Below the pieces are notes generated by a model that worked only from the letters and a program-made list of their open reading frames with translations, was not told the origin of the DNA and did not search any database. 64,000 bases of DNA, from contig CM049315.1 in NCBI GenBank assembly GCA_026874595.1, positions 18,121,664-18,185,663 of the forward strand. The letters run 5' to 3'. Shown piece by piece: positions 47,469 through 59,590 of this stretch (the stretch's first letter is position 1; each line of letters begins with the position of its first letter). The position numbers and the translations under genes are program-made. The DNA comes from Sipunculus nudus (taxonomy: Eukaryota; Annelida; Sipuncula; Golfingiida; Sipunculidae).

Positions 47469-49786
47469 ATGGGGGGATCCAGGATTTAAGAAAAGAAAGG
47501 GTCAAACCCAGGAGAACTAATGATAACATAAAAAAAGTTCCCCAAGTCAGGAAAACAGGGGTCCAGGCCGCAAAAGAAACACTTAAAAAAGGTTGCGGCG
47601 GCTAAAAAGGGGAGGGGATGGGTCCGGACACCCTGGTGGGCGTTAGGTTTTATATTAAACTACACGCGTATGCTGGTTCACAGAGATGACATCACCATGG
47701 TATATTTGTGTGTAAAAGGGTGTTTCCACGAATCCCCCCCCCCCCCCCCCCCATGCGCTACGAACAGGAAAAATAATGTATAGGTTACGAAATTCCGCGC
47801 GATTCAGCCCTGATGACGTGAGAGGAACTATGCCACTAATTAAGAAGTCCTATGGTGCTGTTTCGAATCAGACACGAAGCATCAAGTAGCTATATTACGA
47901 GTTCGTCACAATACTGTGGAGCTACTAGTTACTATATACGAATTACAAAGAACCATGGAGCTTCCGCTTCGAACAACTGTCAACATTGGCATTCGGAACG
48001 ATATACTATAGTAGGCCTTTACTGAATTAACACATGGCGAAGGGCCACAAGGGTTAAAGGGAACATATACACGCACATTTACATTGAATTTTGAAATGGG
48101 AAATAAAATATTGATTATTATAATGAATGAAAGCCTCTTTTACAAGTTATTTCATTTTATTCATATAATTTCAGTGTTTACAATTTTTGTGTGTGCAAAG
48201 AACATGTTCAAAAGCTGGTATACGTGTGTTCACCATGCATATCAATCGTCGTTTCGCAGGAGCTCTTGATAACTCTATGAAACAGCAGAACTTAACTGAC
48301 GTCATAAACAACAGTTGATTGTAATGATAAATAAATTATGATGATTAATGGGCTCATTTCTTGTAATTTGTCAGTGGTAACTGCAATTAATTGTTTCAAT
48401 GTTAAGCAAATGTTGTCGTTATATACAGATGATATCCTTTGTGCAACTGCAAATTAGGTTAGGGTACACTGAATATACTCGTTTGTTCATCAAGCAATTA
48501 CTTTATAATCATCAGGGGATTGGCTGGTAAATTATCTGTTATTTAGGTGTTTAACATTCTATATAAATGTCTGAATTTGTTAACACTACAGTGAGGTATA
48601 ACTTCTACCAACTTTAATTATGTGTACCACTGTATAAGGACTGCGAACTGTACGGTGCAGTTATATACCAGCTATGAAAATTGTACTACTGGATATTACT
48701 TTTTGGGTTGCAAATGTAATTTGTATTAAGAAATGTGAGGTGTTGTTCAGAGTGATCGATCTTATCACTTTCAATCTCAGAATGATTCTTAGGTACTGCT
48801 TAGGTTCTTATTAGCTGTATCGTAGTCAGCTCGTTAGGATTCGTAGTAATTTGTGGCATTTACGTAGTGACACGTACTGGTTAATTACCCATGAAGCGTC
48901 GCGATTTGCACCGACGTATACCGAACAGTTTACGTAAAGTTTACGATCTACCACTACGTACTTACTACAGGTTACGAATCGTTTAAACGAATTACATATG
49001 ACCTATGAAATTTGACAAATCGTAACGGCTGTCAAAAAGTTTTGAATCGATTCAAAACTAAAATTGAGGGCTACGCTCACTCACTCTGCGCCAATAGTCG
49101 GCACGTAAGTAGTAAAACTCTCGTAGAAGCGAACTCTGAGAAGCCAAAAGAAATGTAAATCGGGGACCAAATGCGTGGAAGTGGGAACGCCCGGGCCCCT
49201 TAACACGTTTGTTATACATCACTCGTCATACGCCCCACCTACATTACATGGATAAACAGTTACGACCACTTGAAAATACACCATCGTTTTTGCACACAAT
49301 CACTTGGCAAGGTGGAAGGTTGTCGATACAGTATACTGACAGCCTCCTGGCCCTCAACTCTCGTTTTAGTCTTACATTACTAAACGGGTTTTTGAGTGTT
49401 ATTTACCCAAAATATACCGTTATCTGCTCATAAACGCGTTGTATATAACCTTTCAAACAGTAGCGTCCCACTTTTATTAGTTCTTATCCAAAGAGAAAGA
49501 TATAAAACGGTGACATGAGAAGTCATGCTTGGCAAGAATGTAGATGAATATTTAAATATCACAAACACCAGGCCTATATATTAAAGGTGTCTACAGAAAC
49601 ACAGGGATGTGTACGTTTATTTACATAAGGAGATTAACTTAAAAGGGGGCGATATGTATATTTCACTTATTAATATTCTGATCACTAATAATGTATATAT
49701 ATATATATATATTATGATATATTTCATGTCCCTGTCCCCCGCTTTCCTCAACAAACGCTTCATGGTGGCACGTGATCGTTATTTTC
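46801..49786. other. Intergenic DNA upstream of the signal-peptide exon, no gene recognised
   Basis: (TA)n tracts at 46962-46999 and 47407-47465 and a C19 run at 47734-47752. GGGGGATCCAGGATTTAAG at about 47471 looks like a worn relative of the MITE at 49787. The stretch 48780-49140 is unusually rich in TACGTA and CGTAGT words and may be another foldback. Confidence 0.4.
47407..47465. repeat. (TA)n microsatellite
   Basis: About 29 uninterrupted TA units. Confidence 0.95.
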
Positions 49787-49992
49787 CAGGCGCGGATCCA
49801 GAGGGGGGTTTTGGGGGTCGAGACCCCCCTCCCCCCTGCTCTCAACCAACAACCTTTTCTTTTAGATAAATCTTGTGTATGATGGAGGTTTTTGGGGTCG
49901 AGACTACCCCTGCTGATCTAAACCAACGACCTTTTTTAGACAATTTTTATGCATAAATCCCATTGACCCCTCCCTGCAAATATCCGCGCCCG
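49787..49992. mobile_element. 206-bp MITE with CAGGCGCGGAT ends and 5-bp target duplication
   Basis: The left end CAGGCGCGGATCC and the right end ATCCGCGCCCG are inverted repeats. TTTTC flanks both sides (49782-49786 and 49993-49997). The interior holds two diverged copies of a GG(G)GTCGAGAC ... CAACCAAC(A/G)ACCTTTT unit. CAGGGGCGGATCCAG-type ends are common among animal MITEs (recalled). Confidence 0.7.
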
Positions 49993-51117
49993 TTTTCAAC
50001 AAAGCTCTTTAAACAAAAATAAAGATATCAAGAAAGTATATTGTCGTGAGAATGAAAAATAATTGAAAGCGCCACCCAGAGCTCTATTTTATTTTTTTTT
50101 AACAGCAATTTCTATATTATTATATATTTTAGCAGACAAGTGGCGCCACTCACGTTAGTTTTTGTATCATCCAGATTCATACGTCATCGGATTTCAGCCA
50201 TTATGGTTTTTGGCGGAACTCAGATTGTCGGGACAGAATTATTATCTTTATTACACATACACATATACAGGAGCTTGATCCCCACCTTAAGGATCTCTCG
50301 TTGATTGTCCACCATGCAGTATCACCATATTAGGTTGGTGAGAGACAAAATTAACAACCTGTTATTATACATTTTGTTTCACAGCAGAACATTCTTCCAG
50401 TTATCAGTTATAAGGTCCAAAGAGTTTCCTGCTTGAAACACTCTGTCGTTAAAAAACGAGGGATATCCATGTAGCACGTCAAGTCTGATCGAACTGTAGA
50501 AGATAGCAATGATTATTTGTTATGTCAGCTCGGGGGCCGGGGGGGGGGGGGGTTAGAGGGGCGGATATTTTTAGTGTTTCCACTGCAATCACCGGTTTCC
50601 CAAGAGACTTATCGTTTACTATAGTTGAAACCCTGATCGCATACTTTAGCGACATCTGCCGTCTGTTTCATGTACTCGTCTTGCACACTAAGCACAATCG
50701 TTCTCACGAGAGAACTCGCAAGAGTTCCTGGTTATGGGTTGTTGGTAAAGATATCCTTTTGCTACAATGCACTAGGGCCTCTAAATGCACCAGTGACTTA
50801 TTTATAAATTTAGTGAAGATGGCAATGTGGTCCATTAAAATATATTTGATATGAATTATATCTAGGCACATTAAATAACGGGAGAAGTTAAATTTGGCAA
50901 GCAGGCTCGAGTACAATGTGAACAGACTTTTTTCTTTAAATGTGAGAATAAATTTTGAGTTTGATGTTTGAATATTAAGACGAGTAGTCCCCACAATCCC
51001 TGACTGGAAGAGGTCTGAGTAGATACAAATTCCGGTGGAAGGGCGGCTATCTGGGTCATTCTACAGAAAACGACCCAATTCATGAAAATTCATGTCCCAA
51101 GCATTCACATACACATA

Positions 51118-51177
<60 letters not shown>

Positions 51178-54100
51178 CATTTGTCATTGTGCTTTCGGGA
51201 TTTAATTTTAGTATCTTATATTTTTTGCTTAATATGAGCTTTTTCGTTTGTCAAAGTAATACCTAAAATGCTTCAAATCTATACTTAATGGTTCAAAGGT
51301 CATTAAAAACTACCTGTCCCCAGGAAATAATAAAAAACTGACTATCCTCTTATTTTTATTAAAAATAGTATAGGCTTAGGATTTTTCCCTCTTCATGTTT
51401 AACAAAATCATTCCTTAAAAACTTCCACAAGTTTCTTTCAATCCCTCTCATTTTCCATCCCAGCTTCCCTGCCCATTTGAAACACTTGGCCTAATTTGTT
51501 CTCCATCTTCTAACCATGTCTCTCATATCACTTTTGCAAACAGTATAGCCAGCTACAAGGGAGGTTAGTGATATATATATATACAGTATAATACAGTATG
51601 ATACAATCAGCATATTCTTAGGCGGTTTATGTTATATTTTAAATATAGCACATTTACTATCTTTAATTTAAATTTGGAACTGGTAAATAACAAAAACAAA
51701 AAGTGTTTCTGACAGTAAAAAAACATTATGAGTACTTTATTGGATAATTTTTGTTGAAAGTGAGTGTCTTACACATTGAGTGTAAAGTGTTGGCAAACTT
51801 TACAGGAGGGAATATTGTAACTAATAAGAGTATTGCAAAGAGACATATGGGTATAAAGACAAATGCATGCAATATAAAATCTTAAGTTGCATGCTAACAC
51901 CGTTAAAGCCTGTAACCATGATTATTTTTAGTACAATTTTAAATCTGCTGACACAATTTATTAAGCCTACAAGCATATTAAAAACTTCATAAAACCCTGT
52001 CAGAATGTAAAGTTATTTTTTAAATATCTATTTTCAAATTTTACACGATAATGCCAAAAAAAAAAAATGACACGCCTGTGTTAAATTATCAAAAATATAC
52101 ATGATTTTATATTCAAATTGATAATTATTGCGTACATATAATTAAAATGTGTTTTTAAAATATATATTTAATGAGTCTAAGATTTATGTTGGGAAAAGGT
52201 TTTAATTAGAAAAATCACCTTATATATGTGGGTAATATCTATACATATGGTGTGTCATTATACCACACGTCTGAATATCTCATTAAGTACATCAATGTAA
52301 ATGTTGACTGATATAAATGTTATTATTCAAATCAGTTAGCCGGTGCTTGACTTCCTCTATTCGCTCTATGCTATTCAGTCTGGATATCGAGCATGCAGTC
52401 GGGCAGTTTTTGTTGGCAGATGAAGTGCACATCTTCATAACTTCATAGCCTTATAATGGTCATTTTCAGTGTCACTTGAGTATTTACTACAGCCCTTAGG
52501 ACTGGAACGCTGTGATATAAATGGTTATATTTTCTTATCATCTAATGCAGTGAATTGTGCATTAACAGACAAAAAATGAGTAAACATAAAATTATCATTT
52601 TAAGAAAATGCATACATAGAAACATCTCTAAACTATATAAAAGCCAATGCAATTATGCTGATTTTTTTAAATTGCATAACAACCTTGACCAGCGCCTAAT
52701 ATTTAATATATATTTCGTATAGAAACTTAGTAAAAACCGACAAAAAGGGCTAAGTGAAATTCTCCTTTTGTTATTAAAAAAAAGATACGAACATTTCAGA
52801 CAAACAAATAAAAGACGCTCCTTTTTCACCGATATATAAACGGTACCAGTTTAATGTGGTACATGTATCCATTTTTGCAGACCCCTGAAACTTTTATCTG
52901 GGTGTTCACTTCGGCTTATTCTCAGTATTTGTGTAATATATGATACCTGTTTTAAGATTTGTTGAATACTTGCATTTCCGATTAACCAAATTAAAAGCAC
53001 CCTGACCCTCGATCAAAAACAAAAGGCAAAAGGTTCACCATTATGACGTCACAATGTTTACGTCATAGTTATTCAGGAACTACTGATGGCGTTTTTATAT
53101 GTTATGGACCTTTCATAAAAATCAAACATATATATTTGTATATAATTATATATATATTATATATATGTATATTACAATTATAGAGATAAACTCACCTTAC
53201 AATTATAGAGATATAAACTCACCTTGTTTATTGCTGAATCATCTATATCATTCATATACTTATGTCAACTTTCTTTCCGCCTTCAGCTGCCAGTGATTGT
53301 CAGGGAGCATTCAAATGTAAACTTTCATTTTATAGATTTCACTTGCTTATGATTTTCAATTGCGAGGCATCATATAGACGTTTGTGAAGCATAGGCTGTT
53401 CAGAACTGACTACATACCGCTTTACGGTTACCCTGAATTGCGGAATAAATACGCTTCTGTTCATTTTACGTTTTGACGTTATATGCAGTTTCCCGCCATT
53501 GACCGTTATTATGACAGTACTGGTAAGAATCAAAATGTTGACTGGGCTTGTAAGTTTAGTGCAATGTTTACTTTGTGTATCTCGAAATAACAGGTGGAGA
53601 GAGGTAAATATAGTAACAAAAAACAAATCCATGATGATGACAAACCAATACGGCCAAGTGGACACGATAAGTGACGGATGACCGAAGCTGATGACGTCTC
53701 TCACGCTATGTCAATGCAAATCATTCTCGCTAACCTCTGTGACGTCACTTTTATCGAATGAAATGTCTCTAGACTGTGTCGACGGTGTCGGGAAGAGCCC
53801 GTTGACTTTCCATCGTCACAGAGTCCCAAGGTAGACTGCAAATACCTGACGACCAAAACTAGCCAAGCACTGTCAGGACAAAACTAAAGATGCAGAAACA
53901 ACAACGTCTTATTTGTAACCGAATACTCAACGGGACAAAATATGCTTATTCTGACGTCATAAAATAGGTACATGTGTTGTAAGGTGGCAACATTCTCTGT
54001 TCAGAGCTGTTTTACAAAAACCCAAGCCAGGTGGCGGCACCATACAGATAACAACCCTCCATATACCTGCCTGTTTTTAACTTATTCACAACTTGAAAAA

Positions 54101-54306
54101 AATCTTCATTGTCAAACTTCAACATGTCACGAACATTCTTCATATTAAATGAAAATGCACAAAATTGAAGGATGATCTGACTGTATTTATTTATGAGATC
54201 GAAATTTATTTGTCAAAGTTTTTTTTTTAAACAATTATCGCAAAAGAAAAGGGGTGTGCATAACAAAAATACTCACAACAGTCGCTAACAGATAACTAGA
54301 TATTTT
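49993..54306. other. Intergenic AT-rich DNA, no gene recognised
   Basis: A G14 run lies at 50539-50552 and a (TA)n tract at 51122-51168. A 27-bp duplication (ACAATTATAGAGAT-AAACTC) is at about 53173-53226. A perfect TGACGTCA lies at 53740 in a GC-richer patch (53640-53840). A 121-codon minus-strand frame (53704-53339) with hydrophobic stretches has no recognisable family. Confidence 0.4.
51122..51168. repeat. (TA)n microsatellite
   Basis: About 23 uninterrupted AT units. Confidence 0.95.
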
Positions 54307-55246
54307 CTGGCACCGCAGGTGCCATAGTATCCCCAGACAATTAATCCCTCCCCCTTTAAGAATAGCCCCCCCCCCCCAACAATTAATATCAGACATCTCA
54401 TAGAAGAGGTCACTCTCATAGAAAAGGTCATGGCCCCAATTTCAATATACATCATCCCCTAACCAATGTCTATGTATATGCATAATATGAAAGAAATCTG
54501 TCCATTAGTTTTTTACTTATAATGCTCACAGTACTGTTAAGTGGCAATAATAGGGGTATTAAACGGCACAAAAACAAGTAAAAGAATAACAGGTTGCGCC
54601 ACCAGTTTCTGGTACATGACAATACTATCCAAGATCTTCGGTCAAGTTGATTTTTGGACCAATCCATGCATCTCTTATTGAGATATTAATATTTTAATGT
54701 GATTTTCACCAGATATGGCAATATTCAAGGTCAAGGCCACTCTCATAGTAAAAGTCATGACCCCAATTTTAATAAACATCATCAAATAACCTATATCTAT
54801 GTATATACATAATATAAAAGAAATCTGTCTATTAGTTTTTGACTTATAATGCTCAGAGTACTGTTAAGTGGCAATTTTGGGGGTATTAAAAGGCATGAAA
54901 ACAAGTAAAGAATGATAAGTGGCACTACCAGTTTCTGGAAATTGACAACTCTATCCATGATCTTCGATCAACTTGATTTTGGGATCAATCCATGTAAGAT
55001 TTCTCGAGATATTTAAGAATTTGTGTGATATTCCCCAAAATTGGCCTATTCAAGGTCAAGGACACTCTCCTAGTAAAGGTCATGACCTCATTTAAATAGG
55101 CGTCGTCCTCTCACCCATATTTATATATATATACAAAGTTTGGTAAAGATCCGTGAATTTTTTTTTAGTTATCGCGCCAAAAAGATTTATATGCGGCGGC
55201 GGCGGGACCGGTATGAAAACATAGTATCCCCGACTTTGTCTGGGGG
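54307..55246 (+). mobile_element. Second tandem-repeat mobile element family, hairpin ends
   Basis: The left end has a short perfect hairpin (GGCACC GCA GGTGCC) and CATAGTATCCCCAGAC. The right end has CATAGTATCCCCGAC running into a CCCCGAC-TTT-GTCTGGGG hairpin. Between them a segment (AAGGTCATG-CCCCAATTT, TATATACATAATAT, GTACTGTTAAGTGGCAAT) repeats with a period of about 326 bases (54429, 54756, 55081). The architecture parallels the pearl-like copies but the sequence is different. Confidence 0.5.
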
Positions 55247-55788
55247 TACAATAATGCCTAAAGTACTATATATAGCAAGGCTCATACAGCAACCCCAGAT
55301 GAAAAAAAACGACGAATATCTTTTAAAAACTACTTAATAACGAGAAAAGCGCTTATATAAGATTTTGTAACAGTATATATTGTGTTTTTTTTTTTTTTTT
55401 TTTTTTTGTTCGCGAGGGTTTCGAAAGGATAATTATCGTGGAAATAAAACCTTTTGAATAAGAGGTTCCATCGTTTTAGACAAGGGATTGTATGTTCAAA
55501 ATTTGCCATAATAAATGATATATAGGCTATCATACTATCTGCCATTAATTAACAATAATGTCCACTTGGTCGATGTTCCCTGGGGTTTCGTGCCAATTTT
55601 TAGGTTTTGTGCACATATTATTTGATATAGGCCTAGTTAATTAATATAATAAAGGTTATAGTCGGTGCAGGTCTTTTGTATGGCGAGTTCGCGAAAATGG
55701 AAAAATAATGTAATGGTTTGCTGCAATAAACAACTGCTAGAGTGTTCTATATATGGTATGACGCCAGAGCTTTATCATCATATAAACA
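55247..55788. other. Intergenic DNA, nothing recognised
   Basis: A T23 run at 55385-55407 is followed by TTCGCGAGGGTTTCG, a fragment resembling the MITE at 34775. Confidence 0.4.
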
Positions 55789-55970
55789 GAGGAATCAAAT
55801 TTTGTCAGACATTTTTACTGCTACGTAGTGTCGTGCAACATGTTGCACTCATCAGACACAACATAAACTTCTCAAATGTGTTCCACACCCTTTCAATCAG
55901 TTTACCTGATGAGTGCAATATGTTACACGAAACTATGTTGTAGTAAAAATGCATGTCTGACAAAATTTGA

Positions 55971-55976
<6 letters not shown>
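55789..55976. mobile_element. 188-bp foldback MITE with inverted repeats of about 70 bp
   Basis: The left arm GAGGAATCAAATTTTGTCAG continues ACATTTTTACTGCTACGTAG and TGTTGCACTCATCAG. The right arm is its reverse complement with a four-base TGCA insertion and a few substitutions. The unpaired middle is only about 45 bases, so the whole unit folds into one long hairpin. Confidence 0.8.

Positions 55977-56063
<87 letters not shown>
55974..56063. repeat. Compound microsatellite (TC)n(TA)n
   Basis: About 16 TC units pass directly into about 28 TA units. The tract starts at the last bases of the foldback MITE (TTCCTC). Confidence 0.95.
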
Positions 56064-56066
<3 letters not shown>

Positions 56067-56599
56067 AGCGCTTTAATTTGTCGGAGGGTCGAGCAATAGT
56101 CGAGGTCTTTTACCACCGTGACAGTGTGCGGTGTCCTCCTAATGTGAAAATAAACAAAATTATGACTCGTGCGTTTTAACAATCCGCCCTTGGTCAAAGT
56201 TTCCTACTTCCGTATCCTAATTTTCGGTGTCATTGTAGTCTGTATTTTCGTTTGAGATCATTTTATTTCTGTGACAGTCATTTTCAGTTTTCTTTTAATA
56301 AAACCAGTAGTTTTTAAAGAAGAGTAATTTACACAATGTTGGGTTATGCTTTAAATTGGGGAAGGGCTGTCAGGAGAAGAGACTTGTCAACACAGAGAGA
56401 ACCCCTGTCACTTTACAAGGACTTTTCATTTTACATTAGCAGCTCCACATTTCTCGATTTCATTGATAATTGTTTTACAGTTTAGCCTTCACATATCTAT
56501 CCAGGATGACACATATCAGACCCCAAGAAATGCCATGCAATGTTTCGTATTTTATTTAAAGAATACTTGGAATTTGTTAAATGTTCCACACACACATTC

Positions 56600-56600
<1 letters not shown>

Positions 56601-56640
<40 letters not shown>
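56601..56640. repeat. (TA)n microsatellite
   Basis: About 20 TA units downstream of a short CACACA run. Confidence 0.95.
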
Positions 56641-56642
<2 letters not shown>

Positions 56643-56689
56643 CACATTGTTAATACAAAAATATTATCGCCAGTATCTATTCTCTGGTC

Positions 56690-56866
56690 TGTGTAGGCCT
56701 ATGAGCTTTTGCACCTTTTGACCTGTAACTATGCATGCACCAGGTGACCTCCACGTCGTAACGTCATAACCCGAAACACAATCGAGCACTAAACCGCCCT
56801 CTACGGCTGTCCTGCACGTCGCCGGTCTTACGTTCGCGCTGGAAAGAAGCAAACCAAACGCTAGAA
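56690..56866 (+). promoter_or_regulatory. CpG-richer candidate promoter of the small two-exon gene
   Basis: GC and CpG rise sharply here relative to the flanks. Words such as AACGTCATA, ACCGCCCTCTACGGC and GTCGCCGGTC occur. The region ends at the candidate ATG at 56867. No TATA box was seen. Confidence 0.3.
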
Positions 56867-57076
56867 ATGGAAAGTGTTCGCTGCGTTCAAAGCATAGCTT
56901 GTCTCAAAAACAGCACAAAGCTGAAATGCACAGACAGTCCACGGCGTGACGTAAAACGAGCAGAGTCCGAGCTGTCCCTGAGACTGACCGTCCGTGAGCC
57001 ATTAACTAAGACCGAGCGGAATGAAACATTCAACACCAAACTTGCGCCGTGCAGTGCATCACTTGACTTGCTCAGG
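56867..57076 (+). CDS. Candidate exon 1 of an unrecognised 87-residue protein
   Basis: Seventy codons start at an ATG in CpG-rich DNA and end in CTCAGG before a GTAGGT donor (57077). The translation is basic and polar, starts M-E-S-V-R-C-V-Q-S-I-A-C, and includes KRAESELSLRLTVREPLTKT and later CSASLDLLR. Composition is unlike the low-complexity chance frames elsewhere in the window. The frame runs on past the donor into a T-rich stretch with a hydrophobic translation, which looks intronic. I do not recognise the family and see no signal peptide or domain. Phase 0 matches exon 2 at 58881. It could still be a chance frame in a CpG-rich 5' untranslated region. Confidence 0.4.
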
Positions 57077-58880
57077 GTAGGTGTTTGCTTTCTTTTTCTG
57101 TGTTTTGTAGGGTCTTGCAGATCATCCCTTGGGTCTTTATTTGGGTTGTCTGTGTGTAGTTACTGCATCCAAAAAGGTTTTTTTTTCTTTATTTTTAAGT
57201 TGTTAACCGCCTCCGCAAGAGGTGCACTCGTTTGTGAGTGATACACGGCTAGGGGGCACAGACTTCATTTAGGTTGCAGGTAATAGAGTGAGTAGTCCGT
57301 ATGTGTAGTCCGCATGCGTAGTTCGCATAAATCTTATTGTAGAATATAAATACGCCTACTTATGTCGTTTCATTTATCGGCATTCATAGTCTGCATGTGT
57401 AATCCTTAGTCGACCAGCCAACGTAACCTTGAAATGTGCTTATTCTTAAGATCGTATATTGTTTTGGTCATGGCTAGCAAGGTATGACCACAGGCCAAGC
57501 TAACAGTTCAAGGTCAAATGGTCAAATGTAGTAAATTTTATATTTTCATCTATATTTTCAAATAACTTGCAGCTTGACCATAACAATGAGGTTTTATTGA
57601 GATATACTGATTTTTTCCCATGGAGTATATATATGATAAATAAGAAGGATATTAGGCCTATGAAAATAAATGCCTATATTTACTCTATTATTGGGGTTTT
57701 GTTAAACATATAAAGTATGCATTTCAGTTTCATTTAGTTTTAGGTTCCAGTCATACAGATAGATGGCACAGATGAGTTTTTGGGCGAATGATGTTTCATT
57801 CTTCACTATTTTTTTCATGATATTGATATATTCAAGATCAACATTTCAAAGGTTAAACACATATCATACAGAAATTTTTGTTTAAAATGGATTTAGTTAG
57901 GAAACCAAAATTAGCAGACCTGAGACAGGAGACAATGGACATTGTTGATATAACCTAGCCCTGCCTCGGCTTAAGTATTTGCGTTTACTAATAAAATGTG
58001 TAAAATAAAACGTGACTCCATGTACCGATAGACGTAACTCCGTGCCAGCTATTATCACTAAATGAAATAATAGCCCAGAGAGCCGTACTTTAGCTATATA
58101 ATTTGACGCGAGGTGTTGATACCTGTTCTTAGCTTTGATGGCTCTGTTAGTAGGAGGAATTGTGTATTAACCATTGCATCGACTGGGCAAGTCTAGGTAT
58201 TACCTCGAATAGCTGAGTATTATCAAGTTATAACTAAGGTAACCGGTGAATTTAAATATTTTCAACTTCAAGGTGAAATTTAAGGTAAAAAGGTCAAATT
58301 GAGGAAAATATATTATTTTATAAATATGATTCCAAATACATTGTATTTTAATTTTAAATATAATTTAAGTGAGTTGGTTGGTTTATTTAGGTGTTACAAG
58401 AGATATAAAATGTGGAAAAAATTGTAAATCATGAAGGCAAATTCAATTAAACATGTTTGCATCTAATGTACATCAAATGATGACGAAGTATTATTGACAA
58501 TTATCCCATAAAATCCCAAATTATACTAGAACCTCAAAGGTCAAATACCTCCTTGGCACACGGTTGAGTCTGAAACCTTGGACCATGGTCATATATTTCA
58601 GTACGGTTGCCAGCCTTGAATAAAATACCATCGAAAGTTTTTTCTAGGGTGTTAGCCCGTCTTTATTTCAGATTTTAGCATGGAGTTTTCTTTTCAAGTT
58701 TGTATGAACAGACTCTATTTCCAGCTTGTATAAATGGCATTTCCGACGTGTGACCTTCGAAAACCTTATTAATTGCATCGGGCTTTTTTTTCTTTGTTAT
58801 CATTTACAAAATACATTCTTAACTATGAAGTATAAAATCATTTAATTGTTATTATAATTATTATTATTATTGGATTTCAG
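57077..58880 (+). other. Predicted 1.8-kb phase-0 intron
   Basis: It begins GTAGGTGTTTG and ends in a T-rich stretch, TATTGGATTTCAG. Repeated 'aaggtcaaa' words occur in its middle. No other exon was noticed inside. Confidence 0.35.
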
Positions 58881-58934
58881 GAAACTCAGAGAACGATGAA
58901 AGAAGACATTCTTGACGAGTTAGGATCCAGTTGA
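58881..58934 (+). CDS. Candidate exon 2 (terminal), 17 codons and stop
   Basis: After the TTTCAG acceptor, the frame set by exon 1 reads E-T-Q-R-T-M-K-E-D-I-L-D-E-L-G-S-S and then TGA. The charged, helix-prone sequence continues naturally from the S-L-D-L-L-R end of exon 1, and an AATAAA lies about 316 bases after the stop. The exon is short, so the evidence is the joint fit of acceptor, phase and composition. If exon 1 is wrong this call falls with it. Confidence 0.35.
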   Translation, partial: ETQRTMKEDILDELGSS

Positions 58935-59249
58935 ACATGCCTGTTATTAACCATTGGCGTGCTTATGCATTGTTCACCATCTCCCTGAAGGGCAGGGGTA
59001 GGGCTTGACCCACGGAAAAAAAATTCTCGTGTAACAGGACGGCTTCCGGTAACGTCAATTGTGAACAACAAAAGCGCCCAATAGTGGAAGACAATAAGAA
59101 GGATATATACTGCAAGGATAACGTCGGTGTTCCTCAAAACCAGCAACCACATCTAGAAAAAATATCATGCGTGTGCAACAGTATGCAACTTTGCAAGGAG
59201 TAAAGTAATAACTATAAAATACATGAAAACAAGAATAGTAAATTTATAT

Positions 59250-59255
59250 AATAAA
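59250..59255 (+). promoter_or_regulatory. AATAAA polyadenylation signal candidate
   Basis: A canonical hexamer about 316 bases downstream of the candidate stop codon. AATAAA is frequent by chance in AT-rich DNA, so support is weak. Confidence 0.25.
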
Positions 59256-59389
59256 AGTATATATGTTATGTTGATGTGTTGTTTGTGATTAATAGATAAA
59301 TTTGCCTGCTCAGAACTCTTAACGTACCTACTTGCCTGTACGAGGTTTTTTTTTTTATTATAAATAGTTTACCACAGCGATCACCCTTC

Positions 59390-59590
59390 GCCATCGTATG
59401 TCAGGCCGGGCAGTCCGTCCGTCTGATCTCGGCGGGACTCGCGATAATTGGTCAATCACAACTAGAATATTAGTACGAAGTTCTCGGATTAAAACCTCTG
59501 TCACTGAAAGCAGACGCCCGCGGCCCATAGCCACGCCCCATAAAAAACGCAAACGTATGCTTTTACAGGACAACGTCATGTCTTTCATTT
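59390..59590. promoter_or_regulatory. Isolated CpG-rich patch with SP/KLF-type GC box
   Basis: The patch contains CCACGCCCC, GCCCGCGGCCC and many CpG, in strong contrast to its flanks. Overlapping frames of 64-76 codons on both strands have no recognisable family. It could be a promoter or a small untypical exon. Confidence 0.25.

Noticed and set aside
53339-53704. 121-codon minus-strand frame with hydrophobic segments near a TGACGTCA site
   Set aside because: Hydrophobicity follows from T-rich sequence on the coding strand. No family resemblance or splice partner found.
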